64,000 nt of DNA from Sphingorhabdus sp. EL138 (GTDB taxonomy: Bacteria; Pseudomonadota; Alphaproteobacteria; Sphingomonadales; Sphingomonadaceae). Where the stretch lies: NCBI RefSeq assembly GCF_945890115.1, contig NZ_CAMDCK010000001.1, positions 62,001-126,000 of the forward strand, in the 5' to 3' direction. A program made the translations under genes and the position numbers. Below, piece after piece: positions 59,114 through 64,000 of the stretch. The notes beneath the pieces are model-generated. The model saw only the letters and a list, made by a program, of their open reading frames with translations. It was not told the DNA's origin and did not search any database. The stretch's first letter is position 1, and each line of letters begins with the position of its first letter.

Positions 59114-59518
59114 ATGGAACTGAAGAATATCATGGCTATCTCCGCTTCGGCATTGCGCGCACAGTCGCTCCGCATGCGTGTTATTGCGGAGAACCTCGCC
59201 AACTCGGACTCGATTGCCGCAAAACCCGGTGCCGAGCCCTACCGGCGCAAGGTCGTCAATTTCGAGCCCACGGATATTGGAGGGGCTGGCCAGGGTGTCA
59301 GCATTTCGAGTGTCGGGCAGGACCAGTCCGCGTTCAAGCGTGCTCTGCGTCCTGGGGCTCCATCCGCCGATGCCAACGGTTATATTGACCTGCCCAACGT
59401 CAATACAGCGATGGAGATGGTTGATATGCAGAGCGCCCAGCGATCCTATGAGGCCAACCTCAGCGCTATCCAAGCATCCAAAAATTTGACGATGCGCACC
59501 ATCGATCTACTCAAATGA
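59114..59518 (+). CDS. flgC: Flagellar basal-body rod protein FlgC
   Basis: MRVIAENLANSDSIAAKPGAEPYRRKVVNFEP; GYIDLPNVNTAMEMVDMQSAQRSYEANLSAIQASKNLTMRTIDLL. Confidence 0.95.
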   Translation: MELKNIMAISASALRAQSLRMRVIAENLANSDSIAAKPGAEPYRRKVVNFEPTDIGGAGQGVSISSVGQDQSAFKRALRPGAPSADANGYIDLPNVNTAMEMVDMQSAQRSYEANLSAIQASKNLTMRTIDLLK

Positions 59519-59535
59519 TACTCGGGAGATAATCC

Positions 59536-59850
59536 ATGTCCATTGGTGCACTTGATGCAATTAATGCCTATGGGCGGCTGGTCCGCCCAACCTCGCTTTC
59601 ACCTTCTAATGAAGTAACGCCGGGAAGTGAGACATCCAACTTCGGCAACATTCTGACTGGCGTGATCAGCAACACAACAGATTCACTCAAGGCCGCCGAA
59701 AATGCAACGGCGCGTCAGATTTCTGGCAAGGGTGACCTCATCGACGTGACCACGGCTATGACGGCTGCGGAAATGGCGATGGATACTGTGGTCGCGGTGC
59801 GGGACCGGGTCATAAGTGCGTATTCCGACATCATCAGGATGCAGATTTAG
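59536..59850 (+). CDS. fliE: Flagellar hook-basal body complex protein FliE
   Basis: ATARQISGKGDLIDVTTAMTAAEMAMDTVVAVRDRVISAYSDIIRMQI. Confidence 0.9.
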   Translation: MSIGALDAINAYGRLVRPTSLSPSNEVTPGSETSNFGNILTGVISNTTDSLKAAENATARQISGKGDLIDVTTAMTAAEMAMDTVVAVRDRVISAYSDIIRMQI

Positions 59851-59852
59851 CC

Positions 59853-60116
59853 ATGGGCGCTGCGGACGTTGCCGAGCTCGCCAAAGCGAGCCTTATCCTA
59901 TTCTTGACCATATCGGCGCCCATGCTGATTGTGTCGCTCGTTGTGGGTGTCTTGATTGGCATACTGCAGGCTTTGACGCAGGTTCAGGAAATGACGCTGA
60001 CCTTCGTGCCGAAGTTGGTCGCCATGGGGATCGCATTCCTGTTCTGCCTGCCAATGATCGGCCAAGCCATGTCGAACTTTATGCAGTCCATCGCAGGCGC
60101 GATTGTCAGTGGATGA
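59853..60116 (+). CDS. fliQ: Flagellar biosynthesis protein FliQ
   Basis: APMLIVSLVVGVLIGILQALTQVQEMTLTFVPKLVAMGIAFLFCLPMIGQ. Confidence 0.96.
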   Translation: MGAADVAELAKASLILFLTISAPMLIVSLVVGVLIGILQALTQVQEMTLTFVPKLVAMGIAFLFCLPMIGQAMSNFMQSIAGAIVSG

Positions 60117-60885
60117 TCTCGTCTCCAGATATTCTGATTTCTTCATTCTCCTGCTTGTGGTCTTCGCCCGAACGGGTTCAATCGTCATGCTTCTGCCTGC
60201 TTTTTCGGACGAAGCCATTCCAACTCGGATCCGGCTTTTTCTGGCCCTTGGCATCGCGACCGGTCTCTCTGGTCTGGTAGCGCCCTATGTGAACCCCGCC
60301 GTGACAGGGCCGAAGGCGTTGCCCGGAATTATCATTGCCGAAACGATGGTCGGGCTCAGCCTAGGCATGCTCATGCGCATGATGTTCCAAGCCATAGGTG
60401 CGGCCGGCTCGATCATCAGCTTTCAGATCGGCCTTTCCTCGGCGATGGTATCAGATGCTTCCATGGGGGGGCAGGCAACCGTCGTCTCGCGCTTTCTTTT
60501 GCTGGCGGCGACGCTGACATGCATGGCGCTTAATGTGCACCATCTTTGGTTTGCGGCAATGCTGCGCTCGTACGAAAATTTTCCGATCGGCCAATTGCCG
60601 CCGGGGCGTGATCTTGCCGAATTGGCCGTCATGACAATGGCACATGCCTTCACGCTATCGCTCAGCTTGGCCGCCCCTCTCATTGCCTTTGGCGTGATCT
60701 TCAACGTCGCGCTTGGGCTGGTAAGCCGCGTGACCCCTGCGTTGCAGTTGTTCATGATACTCGCGCCGCTCAACCTGTTGCTTGGCGTCGCCTTTTTTGC
60801 GGCCATCGTCGGCGCTATCCTGAATACTTTTGCCGTCAGCTATGGTGATTGGCTGAACGCCGGCTGGGCAATGCCCGGTGGCTGA
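60103..60885 (+). CDS. fliR: Flagellar biosynthetic protein FliR
   Basis: FARTGSIVMLLPAFSDEAIPTRIRLFLALGIATGL; LGMLMRMMFQAIGAAGSIISFQIGLSSA. Confidence 0.95.
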   Translation: MSVDDLVSRYSDFFILLLVVFARTGSIVMLLPAFSDEAIPTRIRLFLALGIATGLSGLVAPYVNPAVTGPKALPGIIIAETMVGLSLGMLMRMMFQAIGAAGSIISFQIGLSSAMVSDASMGGQATVVSRFLLLAATLTCMALNVHHLWFAAMLRSYENFPIGQLPPGRDLAELAVMTMAHAFTLSLSLAAPLIAFGVIFNVALGLVSRVTPALQLFMILAPLNLLLGVAFFAAIVGAILNTFAVSYGDWLNAGWAMPGG

Positions 60886-61951
60886 AACCGATCAGGAAAA
60901 GACCCAGGAGCCTACCGAAAAGCGCCTAGAGGATGCCCGAAAACGCGGCGATGTTCCTGTGGCGCAGGACGTTCGGCACGCTGTGATGTTTGCAGCGATG
61001 CTGTTGCTGCTGGGGACGTTGGGAGCCGCGGCGGCCAAGTCCCTCTCGAAGATATTCATCGTTGTATGGGGCGGGGCGGACCGGATACGCTTTGCAGATG
61101 AGGGCGCTCAATCCACCCTTGCTGGTCTCATGCAAGATACTGTTTTGGCCATCACCCCCATGCTCGCCGTATTGATGGCGAGTGCAGCCTCGATCTTCGT
61201 GTTGCAGGGAAAACCGGTACTGACATGGACGCGGCTCGCCATAAAGTGGGAGAAACTATCGCCTGTCGCCGGCCTCAAACGGATCTTCGGGCCCCAAGGA
61301 CTTTTCGAGTTCGCCAAATCACTGCTCAAGGCGGGTTTGATTATCGGCCTCGCGACCGCAATTGTCTGGCCCAACCGGGTCGCGATGGCTGGCTTGGTGG
61401 GCGCAGGCCCTCTCTTTTTGTCACAGCAGTTGGTCCTGCTGGTATTAAACGTGCTTCAACCAATTGTCGTAGCGGTTGTCATCGTCGCTGCGGCCGATCT
61501 GTTCTTTCAGAACCGTTCCTACATGAAGCGCATGATGATGACGCTCCAAGAGGTCAAAGATGAGATGAAGGATTCCGAGGGCAACCCGCTGATTAAATCG
61601 CGGCAACGCGCCATCGCTTATGCACGCGCGCGGCGGCGCATGATGGCGGCCGTGCCCAGCGCTAGTGTGATCATCACCAACCCGACACACTATGCGATCG
61701 CGCTTAACTATGAACACGGCGTCAACGGAGCGCCGGTCGTGGTTGCCAAGGGAGTCGACCTTGTCGCACTGAAGATCAGGGAAATCGCGACCGAGGCGGG
61801 AGTCCCGATTGTCGAAAGCCCGCCGCTCGCTCGCGCACTATACGCCGGCGTGGAGATTGATCATCCGATCCCGGTCGAACATTATACCGCCGTCGCCGAG
61901 ATCATCAGTTTTGTGATGCGCCTACGCCGCACACCCAGCCTGACCTCTTAA
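60878..61951 (+). CDS. flhB: Flagellar biosynthesis protein FlhB
   Basis: AETDQEKTQEPTEKRLEDARKRGDVPVAQD; ASVIITNPTHYAIAL NPTH cleavage motif. Confidence 0.97.
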   Translation: MAETDQEKTQEPTEKRLEDARKRGDVPVAQDVRHAVMFAAMLLLLGTLGAAAAKSLSKIFIVVWGGADRIRFADEGAQSTLAGLMQDTVLAITPMLAVLMASAASIFVLQGKPVLTWTRLAIKWEKLSPVAGLKRIFGPQGLFEFAKSLLKAGLIIGLATAIVWPNRVAMAGLVGAGPLFLSQQLVLLVLNVLQPIVVAVVIVAAADLFFQNRSYMKRMMMTLQEVKDEMKDSEGNPLIKSRQRAIAYARARRRMMAAVPSASVIITNPTHYAIALNYEHGVNGAPVVVAKGVDLVALKIREIATEAGVPIVESPPLARALYAGVEIDHPIPVEHYTAVAEIISFVMRLRRTPSLTS

Positions 61952-61960
61952 GGAGCGCAC

Positions 61961-62272
61961 ATGAGCATTATCCCCCCCGATGATTTCGAAGTCCCTGCCG
62001 CGGGCCTGCGCATGGTCATTGCCGCGCCCGAGGGGGTCACCACGGACCGCAACAACATCAAGGCGGTCCGGATAGGCCACGCCGCTGGATTTTCTCTGTT
62101 CACCGCAGCGACAGAACCGGGCGTTTGGCAATTTGCCGGCTGCGGTATTGAGTGGCTCTGCCGCGATGGAAATATTGAGCGGCAATCCGTGGCGGAGGCC
62201 ATGGTCGAAGTTCTGGCGCCCGGGGTCATCGCGATTGCCTGCCGGTCAGCTAACTCAGGGGTAGGAAAATGA
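61961..62272 (+). CDS. Uncharacterised small protein within the flagellar locus
   Basis: 103 aa ORF starting 9 nt after flhB with GGAG ribosome binding site; no family recognised. Confidence 0.65.
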   Translation: MSIIPPDDFEVPAAGLRMVIAAPEGVTTDRNNIKAVRIGHAAGFSLFTAATEPGVWQFAGCGIEWLCRDGNIERQSVAEAMVEVLAPGVIAIACRSANSGVGK

Positions 62273-62460
62273 CCGGCTGAATAATATATTAGCTGCGACA
62301 CCGAAAAAATGAGCAGCCGAAAAAAATATATTAGCATTCGAACCGTTCCGCTGAATTCTTTTCCTATGAGCTTCTTAGAGCCCATTTCCGGGCTTTCGGT
62401 TGGTTGCCCGATGTAACCACCTCACAAGAATGTGAGGACACTCCTAGAAAGGAATTTACT

Positions 62461-63288
62461 ATGGCTTTTTCTGTTAACACGAACTCCAGCGCGCTTGCTG
62501 CCCTCCAGAACCTGAACAACACCCAGAACGAACTTAACTCCACTCAACAGCGGATTAACACCGGTCTTAAGGTGAGCTCAGCCAAGGATGACAGCTCTGC
62601 ATTCGTCATCGCCCAGAACCTGCGTTCAGACCTCAGCGGAATGAAGTCGGTCACCTCGTCGCTCAATCGTGCGAAGAGCGTGCTCGATGTCACTCTAAAT
62701 GGTGCCACGCAGATTTCGGACCTGATGAACCAGATGCAGGCGAAGGCACTTGAAGCCAGCGATGCGGGCCTTGACACCGCCAGCCGCACAGCCCTCAATC
62801 TCGACTTCGTGGCACTCCAGAGCCAGATTGAGACTGTTATTGATTCGTCGGACTTCAACGGTTCTAATTTGCTTAAAGGACCTGCAGCTACCGGCAATTC
62901 GCTGAGCGCTCTGCAGTCGATCCAGGGATCGTCGACTTTGGTCGTCGCTAACATGGATATCGAAACCATGTTGGGCACCGCCCTGACGGGCGACATCTCG
63001 ACTGGTGCCAACGCGACAACCCAGTTGGGTTTGCTCGAAACAGCCAAGGCCGCGATGGCTGGAAAGCTCAACACGCTTGGTTCGGCCGCACGTCAGGTGG
63101 ATTCGCAGTTGACCTTCACCGCGAAGCTCGCTGATGCAATCAAGAGCGGTATCGGCACTCTTGTCGATGCTGACTTGGCCGCGGAATCGGCAAACTTGCA
63201 AGCCCTGCAGCTCAAGCAGCAGCTGGGTGTTCAGGCCTTGTCGATTGCGAACCAGTCGCCGCAGGCAATCTCGTCGCTGTTCCGTTAA
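62461..63288 (+). CDS. fliC: Flagellin
   Basis: MAFSVNTNSSALAALQNLNNTQNELNSTQQRINTGLKVSSAKDDSSAFVIAQNLRSDL; C-terminal LQALQLKQQLGVQALSIANQSPQAISSLFR; AGAAAGGA ribosome binding site. Confidence 0.97.
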   Translation: MAFSVNTNSSALAALQNLNNTQNELNSTQQRINTGLKVSSAKDDSSAFVIAQNLRSDLSGMKSVTSSLNRAKSVLDVTLNGATQISDLMNQMQAKALEASDAGLDTASRTALNLDFVALQSQIETVIDSSDFNGSNLLKGPAATGNSLSALQSIQGSSTLVVANMDIETMLGTALTGDISTGANATTQLGLLETAKAAMAGKLNTLGSAARQVDSQLTFTAKLADAIKSGIGTLVDADLAAESANLQALQLKQQLGVQALSIANQSPQAISSLFR

Positions 63289-63309
63289 GTTGAACTGAGA
63301 CATATAGTT

Positions 63310-63349
63310 AAGGCCGGGGGCGGACTTGTTCCTCCTCCGGCCTTTTTTT
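63310..63349 (+). terminator. Intrinsic terminator downstream of flagellin
   Basis: AAGGCCGGGGGCGGACTTGTTCCTCCTCCGGCCTTTTTTT. Confidence 0.88.
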
Positions 63350-63396
63350 ATGCGTGGCAGGGGTGCAGGCAGCGCAGGGCGCTCCCCCGCAATAGA

Positions 63397-63825
63397 TCAG
63401 AACGCTAAGGCGTCGATCACCAGCACGTCTTTCACCTTATGTCCCGGCTTGCGCACCGCATCGAGCAGCAATTTCCGGAGCGTTTTGACATTGACCGGAC
63501 GAAAGGTCGAAACGTTCAGGCGCGCATATTCATTGGCTGCGCTCAGCAGTATCGACTGGATAGCGGGCTGATGGGCGGACAGAACCGACCCATCCTCAGG
63601 CGTTTGCGGCACAAGTTTCAGCACAACCCGGAACTGGCCAGTAATCCGCCCGCCCTCGATGATGGGCACGGAGATCGGATTGATCGTGAGATAGGCTCCC
63701 TCGCCCGTCTTCCCGCCCCCCCCTGCCGCTCTGGCCGGGCTGGCTGCGCATAGAAGCGCGCCTATGATCAGGCCGGACACCCGCGTGGAGGTTAAAACAT
63801 ATCGGCGCACAGTTTTGCTCCTCAA
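63397..63825 (-). CDS. Secreted/periplasmic FliL-like protein
   Basis: Signal peptide GLIIGALLCAASPARAA; YLTINPISVPIIEGGRITGQFRVVLKLVPQ...LLSAANEYARLNVSTFRPVNVKTLRKLLLDAVRKPG resembles the FliL periplasmic domain. Confidence 0.55.
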   Translation of the reverse strand: MRSKTVRRYVLTSTRVSGLIIGALLCAASPARAAGGGGKTGEGAYLTINPISVPIIEGGRITGQFRVVLKLVPQTPEDGSVLSAHQPAIQSILLSAANEYARLNVSTFRPVNVKTLRKLLLDAVRKPGHKVKDVLVIDALAF

Positions 63826-63847
63826 ATACCCTTAGTGGCATCTCACT

Positions 63848-63862
63848 TTCCTATAATAGGAA
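63848..63862. promoter_or_regulatory. Perfect 15-bp palindrome TTCCTATAATAGGAA
   Basis: 7-bp arms with one central base; half-site TCCTAT recurs upstream of other flagellar genes. Confidence 0.5.
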
Positions 63863-63864
63863 GG

Positions 63865-64000
63865 ATGCAGCCACTCCTTCGCCCGACCCCCACCAAAGTC
63901 GCCTCCCTTCTGCTTGGGCGCGATCGCTTTGCCTTAGCTATCGCGCGCGTGTGGCGCGCCGCGCGCCTCGCGCCTCTCCTCCTCGGCTCTGTTGCGATGG
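63865..64000 (+). CDS. Open reading frame running off the window (unknown product)
   Basis: MQPLLRPTPTKVASLLLGRDRFALAIARVWRAARLAPLLLGSVAM... open to the end; too short to identify. Confidence 0.4.
   Translation, partial: MQPLLRPTPTKVASLLLGRDRFALAIARVWRAARLAPLLLGSVAM

Noticed and set aside
62280-62460. GCCGAAAA near 62315 as a sigma-28 -10 element for fliC
   Set aside because: Partial match to GCCGATAA only; no convincing TAAA -35 at the right spacing.
1-64000. CRISPR array, rRNA operon or intact IS/transposase/integrase
   Set aside because: No regularly spaced repeats, rRNA motifs or transposase motifs (DDE, Y-recombinase) were seen. The repeats present are short inverted pairs.

Overview
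The window is a chromosomal segment from an alphaproteobacterium, most likely a sphingomonad (Sphingomonadales). That placement is an inference from protein sequence and gene content; no database was searched. Most of it is dense housekeeping sequence: lptC-lptA-lptB-rpoN, rplM-rpsI, ctaA, dxs, lspA-ileS-ribF, folA-purK-purE, gpmA, sucC, etfBA, nhaA, ribD/ribE, nadE, prs-hisN, rpmI-rplT-pheS-pheT and prfC. There is one tRNA-Ser(GCT). A flagellar locus (fliN-fliO-fliP divergent from flgC-fliE-fliQ-fliR-flhB, then flagellin) runs to the right edge. Items most worth a second look: (1) a probable 31-aa small protein at 9674-9769 and an L36 gene at 27899-28024, both too short for the ORF track; (2) a G8 tract next to the Shine-Dalgarno of a small regulator gene in a short AT-richer patch; (3) a GH42 beta-galactosidase remnant with its middle deleted; (4) paired REP-like inverted repeats, one abutting the pheS start; (5) a TCCTAT motif shared upstream of four flagellar-region transcription units, palindromic at one of them; (6) a nucleotidyltransferase / HAD / glycerophosphotransferase-like / flippase / FkbM cluster that may build a phospho-modified envelope glycan or lipid; (7) a LuxR-HTH protein with a C-terminal transmembrane segment plus a small partner gene; (8) uncharacterised proteins in the flagellar locus, including a secreted FliL-like protein. 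No CRISPR array, rRNA or intact transposase was seen. I did not find a clear-cut new defence or mobile system.
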